From the NCBI GenBank assembly GCA_964609025.1, contig CAZSQM010000022.1:1-55781 (forward strand): a DNA stretch of 55,781 nt, read 5' to 3'. A program made the translations under genes and the position numbers. The notes below the pieces were generated by a model. It had not been told where the DNA came from, did not search any database, and saw nothing but the letters and a program-made list of their open reading frames with translations. Shown one piece after another: positions 7,292 to 14,163 of the stretch. Origin of the DNA: SIG307 sp964609025 (GTDB taxonomy: Bacteria; Bacillota; Clostridia; Lachnospirales; Lachnospiraceae). Position 1 is the stretch's first letter; each line of letters begins with the position of its first letter.

Positions 7292-8323
7292 CTATCCAAA
7301 ATAGTCGTCCCACCTCAACATTAAATCAAAACTACCTTCCACAGAATATAAGTGCTTCATTAAAGCGTCTGCACCTTTCATTTCTCCTGCTGCAACAGAT
7401 TGCCACACGCTAAACGGCGTATGAATTACCGTTGTCGGCTTTTCATCAAACTGTTCCAGGACACGGCCCCCCTCTTTCCCCAGAATAATGCGATAACGCT
7501 TTCCGATGTCCGTATAATCCATATCCAGAATAATATCCGTTCCTTTATACGCTGCCGGATTATAAAGAGCCGCCATCTGTTTTGTAAAAACCAGAGAAGA
7601 ATCTTCCTTCTCACCGGTTTTTGTTGTTCCCCAGCTTGCATCTGCCATACGTTCGAAAACCTCTCTCGGAAATAGCAATTCCTGCAGCTTTAAATCTGTT
7701 TCTTTTTTTATACCACCGGAAACATATTCCTGCCCTGCTTGTCGAACAAACGAAAGATATTCTTCTGTACGGTTTGATACTTCCGGCACCCGAAACAGTT
7801 CGCCTTCACCACAAAATAATGTAGTATAGTTCCTTTTACCGCAAATCTTGTCAAATTGCTCTATTATACTATCATAGTTTAACTTTGCCGTATAAAACCC
7901 GCAAGTAGAGATTAAAACAGTTCTTTTTCCACTCCTATCATATCGTAAGGGATGTCCGCCGCCTTCTGCAGCCGATAGCATAAAAGGTAGCGTTAAGGGC
8001 AACTGTCGGTCAATTACAGTTTTCAATTTACCGGGCAGACCGAAATAGTATAAAGGGAAACTCCAAATGGTAAGATCGGCCCATAATAGCTTTTCAATAA
8101 CTACCTGCATATCATCGTGAAGACAGCATTTACCGGGATTGGTTTTCCAGCAGGAGAAGCAACCAAGGCAGGAGTTAATATTCATCTTTGCAATATTAAA
8201 CCTTTCAATTTGGGGCAAGTCATCTTTTTTTGCATAACAGATCCCCTCTAAAAAGGCATTCGTAAGCCGGAGCGTATTGCTGTGCTCACCCTTGGGGCTT
8301 CCATTAATCACAAGAATATTCAT
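7292..8323 (-). CDS. NADPH-dependent FMN reductase-like oxidoreductase fused to an SCP2-like domain
   Basis: The start MNILVINGSPKG at 8323 is placed 7 nt after GGAGG; earlier starts are too close to the site. Residues 1 to about 190 form a flavodoxin-like fold with the FMN phosphate loop NGSPKGEHSNT and a Cys cluster (CLGCFSCW) typical of iron-sulfur-flavoprotein-like reductases. The last 110 residues (LYNPAAYKGTDIILDMDYTD to LRWDDYFG) resemble an SCP2 sterol-carrier fold, a hydrophobic pocket domain. The gene starts 2 nt after the stop of the PadR gene, so the regulator and enzyme form one coupled unit, suggesting induction by a small hydrophobic or redox-active compound. Substrate unknown. 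It is more AT-rich than the flanking genes. Confidence 0.8.
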   Translation of the reverse strand: MNILVINGSPKGEHSNTLRLTNAFLEGICYAKKDDLPQIERFNIAKMNINSCLGCFSCWKTNPGKCCLHDDMQVVIEKLLWADLTIWSFPLYYFGLPGKLKTVIDRQLPLTLPFMLSAAEGGGHPLRYDRSGKRTVLISTCGFYTAKLNYDSIIEQFDKICGKRNYTTLFCGEGELFRVPEVSNRTEEYLSFVRQAGQEYVSGGIKKETDLKLQELLFPREVFERMADASWGTTKTGEKEDSSLVFTKQMAALYNPAAYKGTDIILDMDYTDIGKRYRIILGKEGGRVLEQFDEKPTTVIHTPFSVWQSVAAGEMKGADALMKHLYSVEGSFDLMLRWDDYFG

Positions 8324-8325
8324 TC

Positions 8326-8871
8326 TCATTCCTCCATGTTTTCCAAAAGGTGAATGCAGTGTTCTGTCCATTCAAGATACATCTGCATATATCGCTTTCC
8401 AAAATCAAAAGTCATTTGCCAAAATAATGCTTTCTTTTTATCCGGTATCATTTCTTGATACAGACGAATGGAATGATCTGCCTGTTGAAGATTATCCAAA
8501 GCAGTGCCGTATTCTTTATTTAGTTCTTTGAAAAAATTTAAGCTGCATGAAACCGGTAATTCCCCCATAAAAAAGGTTTTCATTAAAGTGGAAGCGTGCA
8601 TATCCATATCTGCACCCGGCTCCGATAACCAGCGCAACAGTTCTTTCCGGCCTTCATCGGTAATAGAGCAGATATTTTTATTGGGTTTTCCGTTTTGTTC
8701 AACCGTTCGTCTTTCAATCCATCTGTTTTTCTCTAAAACCCCAAGTTCACGATAAATTTGACTCGTCTGTGCCATCCAAAAATAATTTAGCGAGTCCTTA
8801 AAAACTTCGCGGATTTCATAACCGCTCATATTTCCGTAGTTTAGCAGTCCAAGTATCCCATGCTTGAGCAT
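8326..8871 (-). CDS. PadR-family transcriptional regulator
   Basis: The 181-aa product has the PadR winged helix at residues 1-80 (MLKHGILGLLNYGNMSGYEI, then a wing ending in YSITDEGRKEL-like ICSITDEGRKELLRWL). A C-terminal helical dimerisation domain of the Vir_act_alpha_C type spans about 95-178. Members usually repress an adjacent detoxification or efflux gene and are released by ligand. Here a 19-bp-arm inverted repeat lies 31 nt upstream of the start and the co-transcribed gene is a flavin oxidoreductase, which supports autoregulation. The start follows an AAAGGAG site (8887-8881). Confidence 0.92.
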   Translation of the reverse strand: MLKHGILGLLNYGNMSGYEIREVFKDSLNYFWMAQTSQIYRELGVLEKNRWIERRTVEQNGKPNKNICSITDEGRKELLRWLSEPGADMDMHASTLMKTFFMGELPVSCSLNFFKELNKEYGTALDNLQQADHSIRLYQEMIPDKKKALFWQMTFDFGKRYMQMYLEWTEHCIHLLENMEE

Positions 8872-8901
8872 AAAATGATTTCTCCTTTAATCAGATGCAT
8901 A

Positions 8902-8947
8902 TATTCAACAAGTGGAATATATATTATTATATTCCACTTGTTGAATA
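8902..8947. promoter_or_regulatory. Perfect 19-bp-arm inverted repeat, probable PadR operator
   Basis: TATTCAACAAGTGGAATAT (8902-8920) is the exact reverse complement of 8929-8947, with an 8-bp A/T spacer. It lies directly upstream of the padR-oxidoreductase unit. A symmetric site of this size fits a dimer of PadR dimers and overlaps the expected promoter position. Confidence 0.8.
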
Positions 8948-8959
8948 ATGTCAAGTAAT

Positions 8960-9076
8960 TTAAAGCCAAAGCGTGCAACCGTACAAGAACACACCAGTCA
9001 CAGCATCCCCATAGATGTCACGGTAAATTGAAATCATCTGGCTTGAAATGTCATTTAACTGATTTCTGGTACACAT
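8960..9076 (-). pseudogene. Truncated nucleotidyltransferase-domain gene (MNT-like N-terminus)
   Basis: A minus-strand frame starts with ATG at 9076 behind AGGAGGGG and encodes 38 residues. These include MISIYRDIYGDAVTGVFLYG, which matches the N-terminal strand and helix of small nucleotidyltransferases up to the point where the GSxARG active-site motif should follow. It then breaks into CTLWL and stops. The catalytic GS and DxD are therefore missing. It looks like the 5' end of an MNT/HEPN-type or aminoglycoside-type nucleotidyltransferase gene left after deletion or insertion of the padR module. Confidence 0.6.
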
Positions 9077-9193
9077 ACGTCTATTCCCCCCTCCTTAAAT
9101 AGGTATACGTTCTTTTCGTAGCAAATGCAGGTTTTACCTTTATTGTGTTTGTATCAAATGTGCAAAATACATAAACTTTTTCCCCTAACTACA

Positions 9194-9226
9194 GTCCGGA
9201 GGCACACCTTTCGGCCGCCTCCGGAC
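9194..9226. terminator. GC-rich hairpin downstream of cotJC
   Basis: GTCCGGAGGC (9194-9203) pairs perfectly with GCCTCCGGAC (9217-9226), 20 nt beyond the cotJC stop. No T-run follows on either strand, so it may be an imperfect terminator or a 3' stabilising structure. Confidence 0.5.
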
Positions 9227-9245
9227 AACAATCTCACAACTTTTC

Positions 9246-9854
9246 TTATTTCATTTTATCCGCCCCAAATGCCGGATTTATCGCATAGAAGTTCTTGGAA
9301 TCCAGGTTATCCTGTACAATACGGAGGCTTTCTCCGAATCTCTGGAAATGCACGATTTCCCGCTCGCGAAGATAACGAATCGGGTCGCACACATCGTGAT
9401 CGTTTACCAGACGAAGAATGTTGTCATAGGTAGTACGCGCCTTCTGCTCCGCCGCCATATCCTCCGTTAAATCCGTAATCGGATCGCCCTTGGACTGGAA
9501 GAACGTAGCGGTGTTCGGAACGCCGCCCGCCGACTGCGGCCAAAGCCCCAGCGTGTGATCCACATAATATTTGTCAAAGCCGGACGCTTTTATTTCCTCC
9601 GGCGTCAGGTTTTTTGTCAGCTGATGGATAATGGCGCTCACGATTTCCATATGCGCCAGTTCTTCCGTACCGATATCCGTCAGCACTCCCGCCACTTCCC
9701 GGTACGGCATTGCGTACCGTTGGGACAAATACCGCATGGAAGCCGCCAGTTCGCCGTCCGGGCCGCCGAACTGACTCATGATAACCATTGCCAGCTTCGG
9801 ATTTGTCTGTTTGATATTTACCGGATACTGTAATCTTCTTTCATAGCTCCACAT
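9246..9854 (-). CDS. cotJC: Spore coat protein CotJC, manganese-catalase-like
   Basis: The 202-aa product begins MWSYERRLQYPV and matches CotJC, a di-manganese-catalase fold. Metal-ligand-type carboxylate and His residues are visible in EELAHMEIV (about 65-73), MAAEQKARTTYDNI (about 133-146) and EREIVHFQRFGE (about 161-172). It is incorporated in the inner coat with CotJA and may remove peroxide. Its ATG overlaps the TAA of cotJB by one base (TAATG), which shows translational coupling. It is the last gene of the cotJ operon. Confidence 0.95.
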   Translation of the reverse strand: MWSYERRLQYPVNIKQTNPKLAMVIMSQFGGPDGELAASMRYLSQRYAMPYREVAGVLTDIGTEELAHMEIVSAIIHQLTKNLTPEEIKASGFDKYYVDHTLGLWPQSAGGVPNTATFFQSKGDPITDLTEDMAAEQKARTTYDNILRLVNDHDVCDPIRYLREREIVHFQRFGESLRIVQDNLDSKNFYAINPAFGADKMK

Positions 9855-10117
9855 TACTTACACTCTCCTTCCCACGGCCAAGGATATTCTACCCATTTCC
9901 AGCTGTCCTTGCAGAAACATTCATAGGAATTCATCGGACCGTATTGCGCCGCATACTCTTTTACGATTTTCTCCCGGACCGCACACATATTCTGATAATA
10001 GTTTAATGCCTCCATACACTCCGGATGCGTATCAAGAAACAGGCGCGCCTCATCCATGGCAAAGCTTGCTTCGTTTATCTTTTGCATTAAAACGGCTCTG
10101 TCTTTTTCTGCGCCCAT
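9854..10117 (-). CDS. cotJB: Spore coat protein CotJB
   Basis: The ATG at 10117 (MGAEKDRAVLMQKINEA) is placed about 11 nt after AAGGAG; a longer form starting at 10138 would have no ribosome binding site and would overlap cotJA. The 87-aa product matches the CotJB family throughout, with the conserved AxxEARLFLDTHPECMEAL-like helix and Trp-rich C-terminus (WKWVEYPWPWEGEC). It starts 1 nt after the cotJA stop and is one base into cotJC at its end. In B. subtilis it is part of the SigE-controlled cotJABC operon. Confidence 0.92.
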   Translation of the reverse strand: MGAEKDRAVLMQKINEASFAMDEARLFLDTHPECMEALNYYQNMCAVREKIVKEYAAQYGPMNSYECFCKDSWKWVEYPWPWEGECK

Positions 10118-10118
10118 A

Positions 10119-10769
10119 TCAGTTACATCTCCTTCCATGAAACTCTAAATCCAGCTCCTTGAAAATGGTTCCGGTGGAAAAGCCCTCACAGACCTCATAA
10201 AGCTTTCTCCACATCTGCCACGGTACATACGCCATAGCTAACGCCTTTCCCGGCATATCCTCCTCACATTCACGACAGCCTCCGTTTTTTTTTATCTCGC
10301 GGTACATTGTTTCTACCGCACAGCCGCAATCCGTTTCACCTTTTTCTTCTTTTTTCTCACAGCCGCAGTTCTTCTCATTTTTCATTTCTTTCCTGCCACA
10401 GTCCGTTCCCCTGCTTCCGTCCCTTTTGTCGCAGCCGCAGTCCGTTCCCCTGTTTCCGTCTCTTTTCTCACAGCCGCAGTCCGTTCCCCTGTTTCCGTCC
10501 CTTTTGTCGCAGTCCCGGTTCATTCCTCTGCCTACATCCCTTTTGTCACAGTCCCGGTTCATTCCTCTGCCTGCGTCCCTTTTGTCACAGTCCCGTTCCA
10601 TTTCCCTGCCTGTTTCCTTTTTGCCGCAGCCGCAGTCCATTCCCTGCCTGCCGTCCGTTCTTCCATAATTTCTATCCGACATTCCTCTCCCGAAATTGTT
10701 TCCGCCGCAGCCGCAGTCCGCTGCCTCGCCCGGAAACCTTCGATTCCCATAGTTTCTGTAATTGTTCAT
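10119..10769 (-). CDS. cotJA: CotJA-type spore coat protein with a Cys-rich repetitive N-terminal extension
   Basis: Typical CotJA is about 80 aa; this one is 216 aa. The last 40 residues carry the CotJA core (AMAYVPWQMW then LYEVCEGFSTGTIF). Before it, residues about 45-155 are eight or so imperfect 12-13-residue repeats of the form DCxxxKRDxxRGxx, each with one to three Cys and many Asp, Lys and Arg. The repeats also show as about 39-bp DNA repeats. The Cys content suggests disulfide cross-linking or metal binding in the coat. The start follows AAAGGAG by 7 nt. First gene of the cotJ operon. Confidence 0.88.
   Translation of the reverse strand: MNNYRNYGNRRFPGEAADCGCGGNNFGRGMSDRNYGRTDGRQGMDCGCGKKETGREMERDCDKRDAGRGMNRDCDKRDVGRGMNRDCDKRDGNRGTDCGCEKRDGNRGTDCGCDKRDGSRGTDCGRKEMKNEKNCGCEKKEEKGETDCGCAVETMYREIKKNGGCRECEEDMPGKALAMAYVPWQMWRKLYEVCEGFSTGTIFKELDLEFHGRRCN
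10390..10640. repeat. In-frame tandem repeat array in cotJA
   Basis: Units of about 39 bp containing CCGTTCCCCTG(C/T)(T/C)TCC or CGGTTCATTCCTCTGCC recur with few changes; several neighbouring copies differ at only a few positions. This points to recent slippage or recombination, so length probably varies between strains. The array is in frame with the coat protein. Confidence 0.8.
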
Positions 10770-10943
10770 AGTATGGCTCCTTTCTCAGTTTCCAAGTTCT
10801 ATGACCATACAAATGCAGGAATCCCCCGGTGGTTTGCGGATGCGCGTCATATCTTATACCGCAAAGCGCCCGCGGGCATTCTATGCCTTACAGTCTTAGG
10901 ACTATCGTCCATACTCTATCATATGACATTCTTCGCCGTTTGT

Positions 10944-10990
10944 GAAAAAAGACCGGCGCTCCGACGAATTTCTTCGCCGAAGCACCGGTC
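10944..10990 (-). terminator. Rho-independent terminator of the aldo/keto reductase gene
   Basis: On the minus strand GACCGG (10990-10985) pairs with CCGGTC (10956-10951), extended by inner GCTTCGGCGAAG-type pairing and followed by TTTTTTC. It lies 30 nt beyond the stop codon at 11020. The stretch 10770-10943 between it and cotJA should hold the sporulation promoter of cotJ; I could not place a convincing SigE motif. Confidence 0.8.
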
Positions 10991-11019
10991 GTACCTGTCC
11001 CGCCTTTTCCCGTATTTCT

Positions 11020-12138
11020 CTATGCTTCCTCAAACATTGCCGCAACCTTCTTCAAATACCCCGTAATCTCTATATGCTGCGGACAGTGCCGTTCACACTG
11101 CCGGCAGCCGATACAGTCCGACGCCTTTCCGTGGGTCGCCGTAAGATTTTCGTAATAGGTTCCCTGCACGGTAAAATCTTTCTCCTTCTCTTGAAGCTCC
11201 GCATTATAGAGGGTAAAATAATCCGGTATCGGTATGTTCTTCGGGCAGCCGTCTACGCAATAACGGCAGCCGGTACACGGGATAGCGGTTTTTTCATTGA
11301 TGATGTCCCGCGTCCGCATCACAATCTCCGATTCCTTTTCACCAAGCGGCACAAAGTTCTCCATGTAGACCGTGTTGTCCAGAAGCTGCTCCATATTGCT
11401 CATACCGCTGAGCACCATAAAAACATGCTCATGCCCTGCGGCAAACCGGATTGCCCAGGACGGAACGGACCAGTCCGGATGACACTCTTTCATCAGCCGT
11501 TCGGCACGAGGCGGCACGTTGGCAAGGGTTCCGCCCTTGACCGGCTCCATGACAATCACCGGCTTTCCATGCTTTACCGCAACCTCATAGCACGCCCGGG
11601 ACTGGATACTTTCGTTCTCCCAATCAAGATAATTTAACTGTAACTGCACAAACTCCGTTTCCGGGTGCTCCGTAAGAATTTCATCCAGCAATGCCGCGCT
11701 GTCGTGATAAGAAAATCCGAAATTTTTTACTTTTCCTTCTTTCTTCTTTTGCATCGCAAAATCAAAGGCATGAAGCCTCTTTGCAATCCCATAGTTTTCC
11801 GCATTCAGACAATGCAGCAGATAATAGTCAAAGTATTCCACGCCGCACTTTGTAAGCTGCTCCGTAAAAATGCGCTCCATGTCTTCTTCCTTTTTTAAAA
11901 ACATGGTCGGCAGCTTGGAAGCAACCCGAAAGCGTTCCCGCGGATAACGCTCCACCAAAACCTCCCGCAGTATTTCCTCACTTTTAAAACCGTGATACAT
12001 GTATGCCGTATCAAAATAAGTAAAACCCCGCTCCAAAAAGAGATCCACCATTTTGCAAATCTGCTCTTTATCAAAACTGGTCTGGTCGTTTTCATCTAAG
12101 AGTGGCAGCCGCATAAACCCAAAGCCTAATTTTTTCAT
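11020..12138 (-). CDS. Aldo/keto reductase with C-terminal ferredoxin-type 4Fe-4S domain
   Basis: The 372-aa protein has the AKR barrel at 1 to about 270. The catalytic tetrad is visible: Asp and Tyr in FDTAYMYH (about 42-49), Lys in ASKLPTMF, and His in YYLLHCLN. The C-terminal 100 residues hold two cysteine clusters, CTGCRYCVDGCP and CIGCRQCERHCP, of a bacterial ferredoxin-like domain. This architecture is common in anaerobes and probably couples carbonyl reduction to FeS electron transfer. The substrate is unknown. The gene is monocistronic, with its own promoter and terminator, and diverges from the amino acid ABC operon. Confidence 0.93.
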   Translation of the reverse strand: MKKLGFGFMRLPLLDENDQTSFDKEQICKMVDLFLERGFTYFDTAYMYHGFKSEEILREVLVERYPRERFRVASKLPTMFLKKEEDMERIFTEQLTKCGVEYFDYYLLHCLNAENYGIAKRLHAFDFAMQKKKEGKVKNFGFSYHDSAALLDEILTEHPETEFVQLQLNYLDWENESIQSRACYEVAVKHGKPVIVMEPVKGGTLANVPPRAERLMKECHPDWSVPSWAIRFAAGHEHVFMVLSGMSNMEQLLDNTVYMENFVPLGEKESEIVMRTRDIINEKTAIPCTGCRYCVDGCPKNIPIPDYFTLYNAELQEKEKDFTVQGTYYENLTATHGKASDCIGCRQCERHCPQHIEITGYLKKVAAMFEEA

Positions 12139-12170
12139 TATCCCTTCTCCTTTCGTAACTTTATACCTCT

Positions 12171-12199
12171 ATCATAATATGCAAAAGAAGTTTCCGCAA
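12171..12199 (-). promoter_or_regulatory. Promoter of the aldo/keto reductase gene
   Basis: On the minus strand TTGCGG (12199-12194) and TATGAT (12176-12171) are 17 bp apart, about 33 nt upstream of the ATG at 12138. Confidence 0.65.
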
Positions 12200-12240
12200 G
12201 CCCTTTTCCCTTGTTTCGAAAACATTTTCGGAAAACTTCT
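12186..12240. repeat. Imperfect inverted repeat between two divergent promoters
   Basis: GAAGTTTCCG on the left and CGGAAAACTTC on the right form an interrupted palindrome, with an inner TTCGAAAAC...TTTTCGGAA symmetry. It overlaps the -35 box of the reductase promoter and lies upstream of the ABC operon promoter, so it might be a shared operator. Confidence 0.4.
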
Positions 12241-12260
12241 GCACGGATTCAATAAAACTG

Positions 12261-12289
12261 TTGACCTTTTATACACACGATGTTATAAT
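12261..12289 (+). promoter_or_regulatory. Promoter of the amino acid ABC importer operon
   Basis: TTGACC (12261-12266) and a perfect TATAAT (12284-12289) are separated by 17 bp. The start is expected near 12296. Confidence 0.85.
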
Positions 12290-12294
12290 AAGGA

Positions 12295-12323
12295 ACAGAC
12301 AACGCCGTCATGGAGTTGTCTGT
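12295..12323 (+). promoter_or_regulatory. 5'-terminal leader hairpin of the importer mRNA
   Basis: ACAGACAAC (12295-12303) pairs perfectly with GTTGTCTGT (12315-12323), starting at the predicted transcription start. It may protect the 5' end of the mRNA. No riboswitch fold is recognised. Confidence 0.55.
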
Positions 12324-12363
12324 CTTACTTTTACTTATTTATTTACATTACGGAGGAATTATT

Positions 12364-13125
12364 ATGAAAAAGCTTACCAGTATGTTATTGCTGTGTGTTC
12401 TCGTACTTACTATGTGCGCAGGCTGCGGCAAGGAAGAAAAGCCTACGTTAAAGGTCGGCATGGAAATCGGTTATCCGCCATTCGAATATTACGATTTGGA
12501 CGGCGAAACCCCGATTGGTGTTGACGTTGAACTTGCCTATGCGCTCGGGGAGGAGCTCGGCATGGAAGTAGAGCTTGTGGATACCGCATGGGCAGGTATC
12601 TTTGAAGGCGTAAACAAGGGCGATTACGACTGCGTCATTTCCGCAGTTACCATTAACGCCGAGCGTCTGTTAGAGCATGACTTTACCGATTCCTACATTG
12701 AGAATTATCAGTGTATCGTTTCCTTAAAGGACAGCGCAATCAAGCCTGCAGACCCGAGCGAATGTGAAGGTCTCCGCGTCGGCTATCAGGAAGAAACGAC
12801 TTCCGATATTTACATCACCAACTACCAGTCCGAAAACAATGTTACGATTCAGACCTTTGAATATGCGCAGGTAATCAATGCATTCACCGAGCTGGAATTC
12901 GGCAGAGTAGACGCTGTCATCTGTGACAGCACGGTTGCCGCAAGCTATGTATCCGACCCGGAATCCATTTACGAAATCACCTGGCAGCAGGAGGGTGACC
13001 CGGAGGTATTCGGCATCTGCTTAAAGAAGGGCAACACCGAGTTACAGCAGAAGTTAAACGAAGCACTTGCCGCTTTAAAGGAAAACGGCAAGCTGGATGA
13101 AATCTTAAAGAAATATTTTTCCTAA
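12364..13125 (+). CDS. Amino acid ABC transporter, substrate-binding lipoprotein (SBP family 3)
   Basis: The start MKKLTSMLL at 12364 follows GGAGG by 7 nt. The 253-aa protein has a signal peptide ending at Cys21 (TMCAGC), where the lipid would be attached, although position -3 is an unusual Cys. The mature part has the canonical family 3 order. The N-lobe has GMEIGYPPFEYYD and DCVISAVTINAERL, the C-lobe has LRVGYQEETTS and GRVDAVICDSTVAASYV, and the final helices close the N-lobe. Its permease and ATPase follow directly. Substrate is probably a polar amino acid, not further resolvable. Confidence 0.95.
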   Translation: MKKLTSMLLLCVLVLTMCAGCGKEEKPTLKVGMEIGYPPFEYYDLDGETPIGVDVELAYALGEELGMEVELVDTAWAGIFEGVNKGDYDCVISAVTINAERLLEHDFTDSYIENYQCIVSLKDSAIKPADPSECEGLRVGYQEETTSDIYITNYQSENNVTIQTFEYAQVINAFTELEFGRVDAVICDSTVAASYVSDPESIYEITWQQEGDPEVFGICLKKGNTELQQKLNEALAALKENGKLDEILKKYFS

Positions 13126-13138
13126 GACAATGACTTGT

Positions 13139-13180
13139 ACGGCACATGGTCGCTTTATGAGCAGCCGTGTGCCGTTTTAT
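13139..13180 (+). terminator. Intercistronic hairpin, partial terminator inside the ABC operon
   Basis: ACGGCACA (13139-13146) pairs with TGTGCCGT (13168-13175) followed by TTTATT, between the binding-protein and permease genes. Such internal attenuators give excess binding protein relative to membrane subunits. Confidence 0.7.
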
Positions 13181-13208
13181 TCTAACCAAGAAGGGAACCG
13201 GATTACTC

Positions 13209-14153
13209 ATGAAGGCTTTTATCAAACGACACAAAATCGGGCTTATAATACTCGGTCTATGCGTACTTGTCTGCATTCCGTTATTATTGACCAATCCCTC
13301 CGAAGCGGAATTAGTAAAAAAGCTTCCGGAGAGTATTACCTCCGTAGAATCAAAAAGAGAAAATGTTGTTTATAAAGATTATAAAATTATGTCCTGCTAT
13401 ATCCTGACAAAGCAGATTTCTACCGCCCGTGCGGAACGCGCGATTCTCTTCGGTATTGCGGGAACGGTAATAAATGCCACGGACAACCCGCCGATTGCCT
13501 TTATCTGCAACTGTATGTCCTGGCTGCCGAATCTTTTGGAGGGTGCAAAGATTACCATCCTCCTGACGCTTACCTCGGTAGTTGTCGGCGTCTTTCTCAG
13601 CATCTTTCTGGCGCTCGGCAAAATGGCGAAACTAAAACCGCTGCGCGCCTTTTGTAACGCGTATATTTTCTTCTTCCGCGGCACACCGCTTTTAATGCAG
13701 CTGTTCTTTATTTATTACGGACTGCCGATGATTTCGCCTGTGCTCGCCATCAACAACCGCTTTGCTGCCGCATGGGTTGCGTTCAGCTTAAATACCGCCG
13801 CGTACTGTGCGGAAATTATCCGTGCCGGCATCCAGTCCATCGACAGAGGACAGTTTGAGGCCGCAAAGGCGCTCGGTTTTTCCTACGGCTTAACGATGCG
13901 TAAGATTATTATTCCGCAGACCTACCGCCGCCTGATGCCGCCGATTGCCAACGAGTTCATTATGGTACTTAAGGACGCTTCCCTGACCTCGATTATCGCC
14001 TTGCAGGATTTATCGAAAATTACCCAGTCCATTATGACCTCCAGCAGCAATTTTACGGTATTTTTCCCGTCTATGGCGCTGTACCTGATTATTACCGCTA
14101 TTTTCACAAAGCTCTTTAACCATCTGGAAAAGAAGTTTTCCATTTACGAGTAG
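13209..14153 (+). CDS. Amino acid ABC transporter, permease (HisM/GlnP type) with N-terminal extension
   Basis: The chosen start is MKAFIKRHKIG at 13209, behind AGAAGGGA. The 314-aa product is longer than the usual 215-230. An extra N-terminal transmembrane segment (about 8-28) and about 70 extracytoplasmic residues precede the standard permease. The core has five helices and the cytoplasmic coupling loop ESIDRGQFEAAKALGFSYG-like QFEAAKALGFS (about residues 217-227), the EAA motif that docks on the ATPase. It is the middle gene of the importer operon. Confidence 0.94.
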   Translation: MKAFIKRHKIGLIILGLCVLVCIPLLLTNPSEAELVKKLPESITSVESKRENVVYKDYKIMSCYILTKQISTARAERAILFGIAGTVINATDNPPIAFICNCMSWLPNLLEGAKITILLTLTSVVVGVFLSIFLALGKMAKLKPLRAFCNAYIFFFRGTPLLMQLFFIYYGLPMISPVLAINNRFAAAWVAFSLNTAAYCAEIIRAGIQSIDRGQFEAAKALGFSYGLTMRKIIIPQTYRRLMPPIANEFIMVLKDASLTSIIALQDLSKITQSIMTSSSNFTVFFPSMALYLIITAIFTKLFNHLEKKFSIYE

Positions 14154-14163
14154 GAGGAACACT

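Noticed and set aside
10307..10771. Plus-strand repetitive frame of 154 aa (FPCFRPFCRS repeats)
   Set aside because: It is produced by the cotJA repeat DNA read on the other strand; cotJA has a ribosome binding site, operon context and the CotJA core.
10802..10943. Possible SigE promoter of the cotJ operon (GTCATAT on the minus strand)
   Set aside because: The -35-like motif has no convincing CATACA-type -10 at the right distance.
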